Positions 41,785-50,012 of a stretch of DNA of 64,000 nt are shown here, in pieces (the stretch's first letter is position 1; every line of letters starts with the position of its first letter). This DNA is from Paractinoplanes tereljensis (GTDB lineage: Bacteria > Actinomycetota > Actinomycetes > Mycobacteriales > Micromonosporaceae). The DNA lies in contig NZ_BOMY01000034.1 of NCBI RefSeq assembly GCF_016862435.1, forward strand, positions 310,001 to 374,000. Reading direction: 5' to 3'. The notes beneath the pieces were generated by a model, which saw nothing but the letters and a program-made list of their open reading frames with translations, had not been told where the DNA came from and searched no databases. Both the position numbers and the translations under genes were made by a program.

Positions 41785-42418
41785 CCGAACGCGGTTCTCC
41801 CTCTCCCCCGCCGCGGTGTAAATGAGCTCGGCGAGATACCGCGGGTCGCGCGACTCGGCGTAGTCGATGATCAGTAGGAGCGGGCTGTTGTCGTCGCGGC
41901 TCGAGAGATATTCGGTCGTTGCGGCCTCGCGCCCAAGAGCAATTGACAGCTGCTCCCCACTTTCGCGGTCTGGACGTCACACGGGACGCGAACTCGCGGG
42001 CCAGCCGGGTTTTCCCAAAGCCGCCTGGCGCCGCGAGCAGACGAACCGGTGCAGCGTCGGGGTCGTCCGCCCACTCGGTGAGCAGCAGCAACTCCTCCGC
42101 ACGGCCGAAGAACCGGACGACCGGCCAGGCCGGATGTAGCAGCCACACCACTGAGCGGTGCAGCTCACCCACCCGCAGCCCCTCGATGTCGTGGCGAGGG
42201 CGATCGCGACCACGAAATAGCTCGACGATGGTCGGAGCGAACGTGCCGGCCAGAGTAGCGACCGCACCGGTGACCACGGCAGCCGGCGCCTTGCCATCCG
42301 CGACCAACGCGAGGACGGCAACGACGGCAACCGCGCCCACCACTCCGCCCACGAGCAACCGCGCCAACCACCCGACTCGGCGAGACGTCACGCGAAAACG
42401 GTACTCGCACCGATCCAC
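41654..42418 (-). pseudogene. N-terminal part of the same STAND gene, out of frame
   Basis: The frame from 42418 encodes two membrane helices (LLVGGVVGAVAVVAVLALV, VVTGAVATLAGTFAPTIVEL), then FFGRAEELLLLTEW and a Walker A-like APGGFGKTRLAREFASRV. After about 41980 the coding signal moves to the frame of the downstream TPR piece (EQLSIALGREAATTEYL ...), and some 30 family residues seem to be missing. A frameshift with probable deletion inactivates the NTPase unless it is a sequencing error. Confidence 0.65.
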
Positions 42419-42544
42419 GAGTCCGTGTTCTCGCCAGGGACGTTCATCGATAGATGGCCGGCGACCCCTTGTGTTCTCGGCGTGGGCGGATTGGTCAGGG
42501 AGCCGGGCGTGCGTGGCGGCGGGACCGCCCGGCTCGACGGAGAA

Positions 42545-43789
42545 CTACGGCGTCAGCCAGCGCAGTGGGACCGCGGCGGCCAGGGCGGCGTAGCCGGTGG
42601 GGTTGAAGTGCAGGTGGTCGCCGGTGTCGTAGAGCGGGTTCAGCTGGCGTGGGGTGGCTGGGTCTCGGGCGGCCACGTCGAAATCGGCTATCTCGTCGAA
42701 GATTCGGCCTCGGCGGATTTCTCTGTTCAGGAACTGGCGGGAGGCCTCTCGCAGGCCGTCGGGATCGTCGTAGCCGGTGTTGCCGCCGAACGGGGTTATC
42801 GTCGCGCCGTAGACCGTTATGTCTCTGGCATGTGCTCGCTCTGCTATCTGGGTGAAGGCGAACAGCAGGTCGTCGGTCACCTGCTTCTGGGCGGCCGGCG
42901 TCGCTGCGGCCGTGCCTATGTCGTTCACGCCCTCGAACAGGAGCATGCGGTCTACGCCGCCGGTGGCCAGAACATCCCGGTCCAGGCGGGCCAGGACGCT
43001 GGGGCCCAGGCCGTCGTTGAGGATTCGGTTGCCGCCTGCTGCCTGGTTGAGGATGGCTATGCGCTGGCGGCGGGCGAACAGCTGGTCGGGCCAGCGGTCG
43101 TTGCCGTTGGTGGTGGAGCCTCGGCCGTCGGTCAGCGAGTCGCCGACTATCGCCAGCGCCGGCGCGCCGGCCAGGACCTCTACGCCGCTGATCAGGTACC
43201 AGTGGTCGGCGCGGGTTGCGGTGGGCAGGTCCGGAGCGGTCAGCAGGTTGCCTTTGACCAACCATGACGACGTACGGGAGCCGGGGTGTGAAGTTAGATT
43301 CAGGGTGGCCTGGCCGTCGGCCAGATAGACCGTGATGGACAGGTTTTCGCCGGTGTGCACCGGGAGGGCGACCGGGTCCGAAACCACCTGGGCTCCTACC
43401 GGGACCACCACTCCGGGGCGGCCGCCGAAGGTCAGTGGACGGAGGCTGCCGGGGACCACCCCAGGAACCCCGGCCAGCCCGTCCGTGGGGCGGCCCAGTG
43501 CGGCCGCGGTGATCGGCAGCGCGGCGCCGCCGAACGCGTTGGAGAAGCGGACCCGCACCCGGGGGCCGCCGATCGTGATGTGCACCGTCTGGCGGAGGGT
43601 GGTGTCGGTCAGGACCGACGCCGCACCGGTGAACGGGGCCGGCGGCAGGTTGCCGGGCTCGGTGAGCTGCGGCATCGCCACCCACGTGTGCACCCAGCGG
43701 CGGGACGACGAGGCCACCGCCGGGCTGCTGAGGGTCAAGGCGGCCGGAACCGCGGCGCCGCCGACCCCGAGAAGTGTGCGTCTGCGCAT
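42545..43789 (-). CDS. Secreted SGNH/GDSL hydrolase (esterase)
   Basis: This 414-residue protein has a Tat-like signal (MRRRTLLGVGGAAVPAAL), a beta-rich N-terminal domain, and an SGNH core with GDSLTDG (nucleophile Ser), the GGNRIL block, GVNDIG, and D..H in TGDHLHFNPTGY. It starts 1 nt after the GH115 stop codon, so it is translationally coupled as the last gene of the xylan-debranching operon. A role in removing acetyl or other acyl groups from hemicellulose is likely (inference). A broken copy of its 3' part lies at 34555-34866. Confidence 0.9.
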   Translation of the reverse strand: MRRRTLLGVGGAAVPAALTLSSPAVASSSRRWVHTWVAMPQLTEPGNLPPAPFTGAASVLTDTTLRQTVHITIGGPRVRVRFSNAFGGAALPITAAALGRPTDGLAGVPGVVPGSLRPLTFGGRPGVVVPVGAQVVSDPVALPVHTGENLSITVYLADGQATLNLTSHPGSRTSSWLVKGNLLTAPDLPTATRADHWYLISGVEVLAGAPALAIVGDSLTDGRGSTTNGNDRWPDQLFARRQRIAILNQAAGGNRILNDGLGPSVLARLDRDVLATGGVDRMLLFEGVNDIGTAAATPAAQKQVTDDLLFAFTQIAERAHARDITVYGATITPFGGNTGYDDPDGLREASRQFLNREIRRGRIFDEIADFDVAARDPATPRQLNPLYDTGDHLHFNPTGYAALAAAVPLRWLTP

Positions 43790-43790
43790 G

Positions 43791-46724
43791 TCAGGCCTTC
43801 CGGCTCTCGGGCGGGCCCAGGTAGCTGTACTTGACGCCGCCGGTGTCGACCACCAGGCGCTGGACGATGACGGTCGGGTCCACCGCCCAGAAGGTCACCG
43901 TGTGTTTGCCGGGGGCGGCGACGGTGTGGGTCGTGGTGGTGCGGTTGATGTTGTCGGAGGTGTTGCGGGCCCACTGGCGGTTCATCGTCGTGTCGTTGGC
44001 GCCGGTTGCCGTGGTCACGTTGACCACCTGCGGGGTGGCGCCGTCCACCGAGATGGCGTATTTCAGGCCGTCGGTCGGGCGGGTGTTGTTGCGCGGTGAC
44101 AGGTAGGCCGTGATGGTTACCGGGCCGCTGCTGGTCAGGGTGACCGGGTAGTCGAGCCTGCCGGTGCCGTCGAGCGAGACCAGGCCGTTGCCGGTCTTGC
44201 CGATGCCGGGCAGCAGCAGCCAGCTGCCGGTCTTGCGGCGGTAGTGGTCGGCCTCGATCGCCACGTAACCGTTGGCCTCCAGGAAGCCGGCCGGCTTCAG
44301 CGCGGACCGGGAGACCGACACGGGTACGACCGTGGTGGTGCCGGCTCCGGTGATGGTGACCGGAACCTCGGTGACGCCGAGTGGGGCATGCCGCCAGTCC
44401 ACGGTGATCACCGGTCGCACCTGGTCACGCACGGTTCCGGCGGACGGGGTCACGCGCAGCCACGGAGCGCCGCTACTGATCGTGTAGCGGAACGGGGTCG
44501 TGCCCTTGTTGTAGACCTCGATGTGCTGCGCGGGCAGGCTCTGCCAGGGACTCAGGACCGGCAACGAGGCGAATACGCCCAAGGCCGGCTCGGAAGGGAG
44601 GGAAATCCGCTGAAGGTACGGGTAGATCTCGTCGGGCAGCGCCACATTGTTCAGTTCCGGCTGCTGCCACGGCGCGTTCGGGCCGTAGCGGGCGACATTC
44701 CCGTACCCGATCTTCGGTTGCAGTTGCCAGTTGTGCCATTTGCCGCCGGCCAGGGTGTTGTTGTAGTAGTCGCTCATCGCCTGATCCTCGGCGAACAACT
44801 CCTCGGCCCGGTCGGCCAGCGCATTGGTGGCGGCGCGGCCCTGCGACGCGTACCAGATGTTGGTGAATTCGGCCCGGCGCAGGTCGTAGACGATCGCCGT
44901 GTCCTTCAGCGCGTAATAGACGAGCTGATAGAACGCGTCCTGCCAGGCGGCCGGCACTCTTGCGCGCAAACGATCAGCGCGGGAGGCGAGCGCCAGCCAT
45001 TCCTCGGTGACCCGATCGATCTCGTCGTAGTCGGTGAGGCTGAACGGGGTGGCCTGATCGTCGTAGACGATCGCGGAGGAGTCGGTAGCCGGGTCCTTCG
45101 CGGGATCCACCGTGATTCGGCGGTTGAGCAGTTCCGGCTTGCGGCGGGACTGCAATTGCCCGTACTCCTCGAGCACCTCGGCGATCGCCGGCGCGAGTGC
45201 CGCGCCGAAGTTCTCGGCGGCGAAAGCCCGGGTCCACTCCCCCAGCCGGCCCACCGGCCAGGCCGACGGGTTCCAGGCGTAGTCGAGGAAGAACTGCAGG
45301 GGCAGTTCCTCGTTCTTCAGGTCGCCGACATTCACCGCCCAGAGCCGATCAACCCCGCTGCGGTACGCGAGATGAAGCTGTTCCCAGGTGTTGGTGAGAT
45401 TGACGGTGTCGGCCCACTTGTAGTTACGCCCGTCGCCGACGTAGTCGAAGTGGTAGTAGATCCCGTAGCCACCGCTGCGGGCCGGCAACGAGGGGTCGGG
45501 CAGCTTACGCAGGTTGCCCCAGTTGTCGTCGCAGAAGACCACCGTGACGTCGTCCGGCGGCCGGTAACCCTTGTCCCAGTAGCGCTGCACCTCTTTGTAG
45601 AGGGTCTGCACCTGGGGCCGGCCGACCAGCCCGGTGTTCTGCAGAATGGTCCGCTGGCTGTCGATGATGGAGCTCATCAGGTCGATGCCGTCGCCGTCGG
45701 GCAGCGACACGTCGCCGTTTCCGCGCATGCCGAGGGTGATGACGCCCTCGATGTTCTCGTCCCGCATGCGTTCGGCGCCGAACTGCCAGTAGGCCTTGAT
45801 GGCGTCGGCGTTGCGGCGGAAACTCCACTCGCGGGTGCCGGCCGGGTGCCGGTTCCATTCCTCGATGCCGCGCATCATCGGCGCCTCGTGCGAGGTGCCC
45901 ATCACGACGCCGTACCGGGTGGCGGTGGCGTGGTTGAGCGGGTCGTCCTCGGCGAACGCCCGGCCCCACACGGCCGGCCACAGGTAATTGGCCTTGAGCC
46001 GCAGCATGGTCTCGAAGACCTTGGCGAAATAGTCGGCGTTCAGCCCGCCGGGATAGCCGGGCGCCTTACCGGGGCCGAAAAACGAAGGGGCCCAGGTGCC
46101 GGTGGCCGGGTTCTCGTCGTTGATGAAGAAACCGCGGTATTTGACCGCGGGCGTGCCCTGGGTGTGCCGGCCGGGCAGCACATAGAGGTTGTCGTGCTGG
46201 GCGGCCGGGACGTCGTCCCAGAAATACCACGGCGAGATGCCGATGTTCCGGGACAGGTCGTAGGCGCCGTAAATGGTGCCGCGCTGGTCGCTGCCGGCGA
46301 TCACGAACGCTCGGCGTACGCCCGGAAGCGGGTTTTCGACGATCTGTTCGATCGTCGTCTCCCACTTGCCGAGGATGCCGGAGACATCCAATTTGCCCCG
46401 CGCGATGATCTTGTCGATGAGCGGGCTGCGACCGATGGTGCCGAGAATGATCGGCGGGTTCCCGTCCGAAATGTCCGACCCGGTGACCTTGTGGAGATCG
46501 CTGCGCAGGTCCTCGGCCACCCGGACCACGCCGGGGAAATCGGACTCGGACACCAGGACCGGCGCTCCGGCCAGCGCGAATCGCCCGGAACCACCGTGCG
46601 TGCTGACATAGCCGGAGGTCTGGTCGGGCGACGAAAAGGCGGACGACGAGGCGGACGCCGGGGACGGCACGGCCAGGACGGCCGGCGTGGCCAGCGCGCC
46701 GGCCAGCAGGGACCGCCGCTTCAT
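43791..46724 (-). CDS. GH115 alpha-glucuronidase, secreted
   Basis: This 977-residue protein has a signal peptide (MKRRSLLAGALATPAVLAVPSPASA), then GH115-type blocks: PPIILGTIGRSPLIDKI, RGTIYGAYDLSRNIGISPWYFWDDVP, KYRGFFINDENPA, LRLKANYLWPAVWG, MGTSHEAPMMR, GMRGNGD, VVFCDDNWGNLRKLP and YYHFDYVGDGRNYKW. The C-terminal domain is beta-rich, as in full-length family members. The family removes (4-O-methyl-)glucuronic acid from xylan. ATG 46724 overlaps the upstream SGNH gene stop (ATGA). Confidence 0.93.
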   Translation of the reverse strand: MKRRSLLAGALATPAVLAVPSPASASSSAFSSPDQTSGYVSTHGGSGRFALAGAPVLVSESDFPGVVRVAEDLRSDLHKVTGSDISDGNPPIILGTIGRSPLIDKIIARGKLDVSGILGKWETTIEQIVENPLPGVRRAFVIAGSDQRGTIYGAYDLSRNIGISPWYFWDDVPAAQHDNLYVLPGRHTQGTPAVKYRGFFINDENPATGTWAPSFFGPGKAPGYPGGLNADYFAKVFETMLRLKANYLWPAVWGRAFAEDDPLNHATATRYGVVMGTSHEAPMMRGIEEWNRHPAGTREWSFRRNADAIKAYWQFGAERMRDENIEGVITLGMRGNGDVSLPDGDGIDLMSSIIDSQRTILQNTGLVGRPQVQTLYKEVQRYWDKGYRPPDDVTVVFCDDNWGNLRKLPDPSLPARSGGYGIYYHFDYVGDGRNYKWADTVNLTNTWEQLHLAYRSGVDRLWAVNVGDLKNEELPLQFFLDYAWNPSAWPVGRLGEWTRAFAAENFGAALAPAIAEVLEEYGQLQSRRKPELLNRRITVDPAKDPATDSSAIVYDDQATPFSLTDYDEIDRVTEEWLALASRADRLRARVPAAWQDAFYQLVYYALKDTAIVYDLRRAEFTNIWYASQGRAATNALADRAEELFAEDQAMSDYYNNTLAGGKWHNWQLQPKIGYGNVARYGPNAPWQQPELNNVALPDEIYPYLQRISLPSEPALGVFASLPVLSPWQSLPAQHIEVYNKGTTPFRYTISSGAPWLRVTPSAGTVRDQVRPVITVDWRHAPLGVTEVPVTITGAGTTTVVPVSVSRSALKPAGFLEANGYVAIEADHYRRKTGSWLLLPGIGKTGNGLVSLDGTGRLDYPVTLTSSGPVTITAYLSPRNNTRPTDGLKYAISVDGATPQVVNVTTATGANDTTMNRQWARNTSDNINRTTTTHTVAAPGKHTVTFWAVDPTVIVQRLVVDTGGVKYSYLGPPESRKA

Positions 46725-48001
46725 CGGAAGAACCGCAGCGGTACGGCGGCGGCCATCGCGGCCATGCCGACGTCGTTCGGGTGCAGGTGGTCGCCGGAGT
46801 CGTAGGCCGGGTTGAGCCGGATCGGATCGGCCGGGTCGCCCATCGCCCGGTCGAAGTCGATCACCCCGTCGTACTCGCCGCCGGAGCGGATCCACCGGTT
46901 GAGCTGCTGGCGCTTGCGCTCGTTCTCGACCGTGTAGAAGCCGAGCGTGTCGTCTTTGAAGGGCAGAATCGTTCCGCCGTACGCCGAGAGTCCGCCCTCG
47001 TGCGCCCGGGCGATCAGCTGTCGATGCCCGGCGATCAGGTCGTCCGCACTGACCGCCTCGGACAGCGGCGCGATGGTGCCGGGGTGACCGAGGTCGTTCA
47101 CGCCGAGCAGCACGATCAGGTATTGCCGGCCGGGCTGGGCCAGTACGTCCCGGTCGAAGCGCTTGAGGCCGTTGACGCCGAAGAAGTTGGCGAACGTCTC
47201 GGCGTCGCTGCCGGCCGGCGGGTTCGGGTCGTGCAGCAGGCGGTTGCCGGAGACGCCCAGGTTGGCGATGCCCCGGTCGATCCGGGCCGCGCGCAGCCGC
47301 TCGGCGAGCAGGTCGGGCCAGCGGTGGTTGAGGTTGGCGACGGTGTTGGCGCCGTTGGTGATGGAGTCGCCGAGGGTGACGATCGCGGCACCGCCGCGCT
47401 TGCGCACGGCCACTCCGGACAGGAACAGGTCCTGCTGCAGGGTGGCGACCGCGGTCACGGTGCGCGCGGCGGTGACGTCACCGTTCGCGATCACGTTGTC
47501 CTGGTAGGCGAACGCGGCGAGCGTGGTCACCGTCGTACGCTCCGGGAACCAGATGCTGATCGCCAGGTCTCCCCCGGCGGGCAGGCGAAGCCGGACCGGA
47601 TCGCTGACCAGCGGCGCACCGGCCGGAATGGTCGCGCCGCCGTGCCCGGAGAAGGTGACCCGGCGGTCGGTGCCGGCGACGGTCGAGGTGCCCTCGGCGC
47701 GCAGGGCGACGTGCACGGCCCCGATGTGCAGCGGCGTCGTGCCGAACTCGTTGGTGAGCCGGATGCGCAGCTCGTCGCCGCCGGTGGAGGCGTGCACGAC
47801 GTGCCGCACGGTCTGCCGGTCGAGGACGGTCGGCGTGCCCCGGACCGGAATGGTGGTAGGGACGGACGCCCAGGTGGCGACCCAATCCCCGGCGGGAGAC
47901 GAAGCGGCCGACGGAGAAGCCGAGGCCGGGGAACTGGCGGCGACGGCGCCGGCGGCGGTCCCGGCGGTGAGGGCGAGCAGTTCGCGGCGGGTGGTGGACA
48001 T
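46721..48001 (-). CDS. Secreted SGNH/GDSL hydrolase (second paralogue)
   Basis: This 426-residue protein has a twin-arginine-like leader (MSTTRRELLALTAGTAAG) and the same layout as the hydrolase at 42.5 kb: a beta-rich front half, then GDSITNGAN, SGNRLLHDP, LGVNDLGHPG and SGDHLHPNDVGM. ATG 48001 has GGAGG 7 nt upstream. It sits between the CE4 deacetylase and GH115 genes, so it probably de-esterifies xylan side groups. Two paralogous esterases in one operon suggest different ester positions or substrates (inference). Confidence 0.9.
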   Translation of the reverse strand: MSTTRRELLALTAGTAAGAVAASSPASASPSAASSPAGDWVATWASVPTTIPVRGTPTVLDRQTVRHVVHASTGGDELRIRLTNEFGTTPLHIGAVHVALRAEGTSTVAGTDRRVTFSGHGGATIPAGAPLVSDPVRLRLPAGGDLAISIWFPERTTVTTLAAFAYQDNVIANGDVTAARTVTAVATLQQDLFLSGVAVRKRGGAAIVTLGDSITNGANTVANLNHRWPDLLAERLRAARIDRGIANLGVSGNRLLHDPNPPAGSDAETFANFFGVNGLKRFDRDVLAQPGRQYLIVLLGVNDLGHPGTIAPLSEAVSADDLIAGHRQLIARAHEGGLSAYGGTILPFKDDTLGFYTVENERKRQQLNRWIRSGGEYDGVIDFDRAMGDPADPIRLNPAYDSGDHLHPNDVGMAAMAAAVPLRFFR

Positions 48002-48017
48002 CAGGCGACCTCCGTTG

Positions 48018-48713
48018 TCAGCCGCGGCGCTGCGGCAGGGTGAAGCGCCAGCCCTGGGCGCGCAGCTCGGGAATGATCTGGTCGACGGCCGCGACGGTCT
48101 GGCTGCGGTCACCGCCGCCGTCGTGCATGAGCGCGACCGCGCCCGGCGTGATCCGGTCCCGGATCCGCTGGGCCAGCACGTCGGTGCCCGGCGGAACCCA
48201 GTCCTCGATGTCGAAACGCCAGCCCAGCGGCTGCATGCCCAGGTCGGCGGCGACCTGCGGGGACTGTCCCCAGGCGCCGTAGGGCGCCCGGAAGTAGGCG
48301 ATGTGCGCCCACGGCACGGCCTGGTGGATGAGCTTGCTGGTCTCGGCCAGGTCGGCCCGGATCTGCGCCGGGGTCAGGGCGCTCAGGTCGTCGTGGTGCA
48401 GCGAGTGGTTGCAGAGGGTGTGGCCCTCGGCGGCGATCCGCCGGACCACCTCGGGATGAGCCTTGACCTGGTCACCGACGAGGCAGAAGACCGCCTTGAC
48501 GTGGTGCTTCCGGAGCACCTTGAGCAGGGCCAGGGTGTCGGGCGGGTTGGGGCCGTCGTCGAAGGTGAGGCTGAAGACGTTGCCGTGGCCTCTCGCCGTG
48601 TCGACGATGGCCGCGGTCGGCCCGCCGTGAGCGAGGGCCGGGGACGAGATGGCGGTCAGGGTGCCGGTCGCCGTGACGGCGGCGAGCAGGCAGCGAAAAA
48701 GGAAGCGGGACAC
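48018..48713 (-). CDS. Secreted CE4/NodB polysaccharide deacetylase
   Basis: This 231-residue protein has a signal peptide (FLFRCLLAAVTATGTLTAISSPALA) and a NodB domain. Motifs are SLTFDDGP (catalytic and metal Asp), HSLHH (metal His pair), RAPYG, WRFDIEDW and ALMHDGGG. CE4 enzymes remove acetyl groups from chitin, peptidoglycan or xylan; this operon context favours acetylxylan esterase. It starts at GTG 48713 and is the first gene of the four-gene debranching operon. Confidence 0.88.
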   Translation of the reverse strand: MSRFLFRCLLAAVTATGTLTAISSPALAHGGPTAAIVDTARGHGNVFSLTFDDGPNPPDTLALLKVLRKHHVKAVFCLVGDQVKAHPEVVRRIAAEGHTLCNHSLHHDDLSALTPAQIRADLAETSKLIHQAVPWAHIAYFRAPYGAWGQSPQVAADLGMQPLGWRFDIEDWVPPGTDVLAQRIRDRITPGAVALMHDGGGDRSQTVAAVDQIIPELRAQGWRFTLPQRRG

Positions 48714-48735
48714 GTGGAACCCCCGGGAGGACGGT

Positions 48736-48889
48736 CGGAAGTTTCGGAAACATGTCAGCCGAACATTCGTAACGTAGAGGCGTCGATCTATGCCGTCAAG
48801 CCTTGTTCGAGTTGATCTTCTATGGATTTACGTCATTGACGTGGGCGCCTGCGGCAACGAAGCTTTCCGGAAGTTACCGCAACTTTCGG
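48736..48889. promoter_or_regulatory. Repeated GGAAGTT-type elements in the divergent xylan promoter
   Basis: CGGAAGTTTCGGAAAC (48736-48751) lies near the deacetylase start, and CTTTCCGGAAGTTACCGCAACTTTCGG (in two pieces, 48863-48879 and 48880-48889) lies near the xylanase start. The GAAA..TTTC-like half-sites recall xylan-responsive operators of actinomycetes. A common repressor for both directions is inferred. Confidence 0.45.
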
Positions 48890-48913
48890 TTCCACCACCG
48901 GAGGGAACGTCAG

Positions 48914-49960
48914 ATGATTTCGATACGTCAAGGACTGGGCGCAGCCGCTCTCGCCGCGCTCACAGTCGTCGGTATGGCCTCTGTGCCGGCATCGGCCGGC
49001 GACACCGGGCTGCGGGCCGCCGCCCGCGGCACCGGCACCAAGATCGGCACCGCCGTGGACATGTCGGCGCTCGCCGCCGACGCGCCGTACGCGGCCGCGG
49101 TCGCCCGCGAGTTCGACACGGTCACGCCGGAGAACGTGATGAAGTGGGCCGAGGTCGAACCCACCCAGGGCACCTACAACTGGGGACCGGCCGACGACCT
49201 GATCAAGTTCGCCCGCAAGAACGGCCAGGCCGTCCGCGGGCACACCCTGGTCTGGCACAGCCAGAACCCGTCCTGGCTGACCGAGGCCAACTTCACCCCG
49301 GCGCAGCTGAAAGCCCTGCTGCGCAAGCACATCTTCGACGAGGTCGGGCACTTCAAGGGCCGGATCTGGGCGTGGGACGTGGCGAACGAGGTGTTCAACG
49401 AGGACGGCACCCTGCGGGACACGATCTGGCTGCGGGCGCTCGGCCCGAGCTACATCGCGGACGCGTTCCGCTGGGCGCACCAGGCCGACCCGAGCGCCCT
49501 GCTGTTCCTCAACGACTACAACGTCGACTGGCTCGGCCCGAAGAGCGACGCCTACTACGCGCTGATCAAGTCGCTGCGGGCGCAGGGCGTGCCGGTGCAC
49601 GGTTTCGGCCTGCAAGGGCATCTGGGCATTCAGTACGGCCTGCCCGGTAACGTCCTGGAGAACGTGCGCCGCTTCGACGCGCTCGGCGTCAAGACGGCGT
49701 TCACCGAGGTCGACATCCGGATGATCATGCCGGCCGACTCGACCAAGGTGCAGGCCCAGGCGGAGGGCTTCGGCCTGCTGCTGCGGGCGTGCCTGCTGGT
49801 CCGCAACTGTGTCTCGTACACGGTGTGGGGCTTCACGGACAAGTACTCCTGGGTTCCGGGCGTCTTCCCCACCGAGGGCTCGGCCACGCCGTTCGACGAA
49901 CAGCTGCAGCCGAAACCGGCGTACGACACCCTGCGGGAGACGTTCCTGCTGGCCAAATAG
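48914..49960 (+). CDS. Secreted GH10 endo-1,4-beta-xylanase
   Basis: This 348-residue enzyme has a Sec signal (GLGAAALAALTVVGMASVPASA) and a single GH10 barrel with no CBM. Signatures are VTPENVMKWAEVEP, GHTLVWHSQNPSW, WDVANEVFNEDG with acid/base Glu159, and FTEVDIRM with nucleophile Glu265. ATG 48914 has GGAGGGA at good distance; the GTG-led frame farther upstream crosses the promoter. It diverges from the debranching operon and ends in a strong terminator. It would cut the xylan backbone outside the cell. Confidence 0.95.
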   Translation: MISIRQGLGAAALAALTVVGMASVPASAGDTGLRAAARGTGTKIGTAVDMSALAADAPYAAAVAREFDTVTPENVMKWAEVEPTQGTYNWGPADDLIKFARKNGQAVRGHTLVWHSQNPSWLTEANFTPAQLKALLRKHIFDEVGHFKGRIWAWDVANEVFNEDGTLRDTIWLRALGPSYIADAFRWAHQADPSALLFLNDYNVDWLGPKSDAYYALIKSLRAQGVPVHGFGLQGHLGIQYGLPGNVLENVRRFDALGVKTAFTEVDIRMIMPADSTKVQAQAEGFGLLLRACLLVRNCVSYTVWGFTDKYSWVPGVFPTEGSATPFDEQLQPKPAYDTLRETFLLAK

Positions 49961-49971
49961 TCGCAAGGAGC

Positions 49972-50009
49972 GGGCGGCGGCGCGGATGCGCCGCCGCCCG
50001 TCTTTCTTC
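49972..50009 (+). terminator. Xylanase terminator
   Basis: A 12-bp GC stem (49972-49983 with 49988-49999) closes a GGAT loop and is followed by a T-rich tract. Confidence 0.85.
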
Positions 50010-50012
50010 GGG

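Noticed and set aside
44244..46805. 853-residue plus-strand frame opposite GH115
   Set aside because: Antisense shadow: low-complexity, no motif, and fully inside a well-supported glycoside hydrolase gene.
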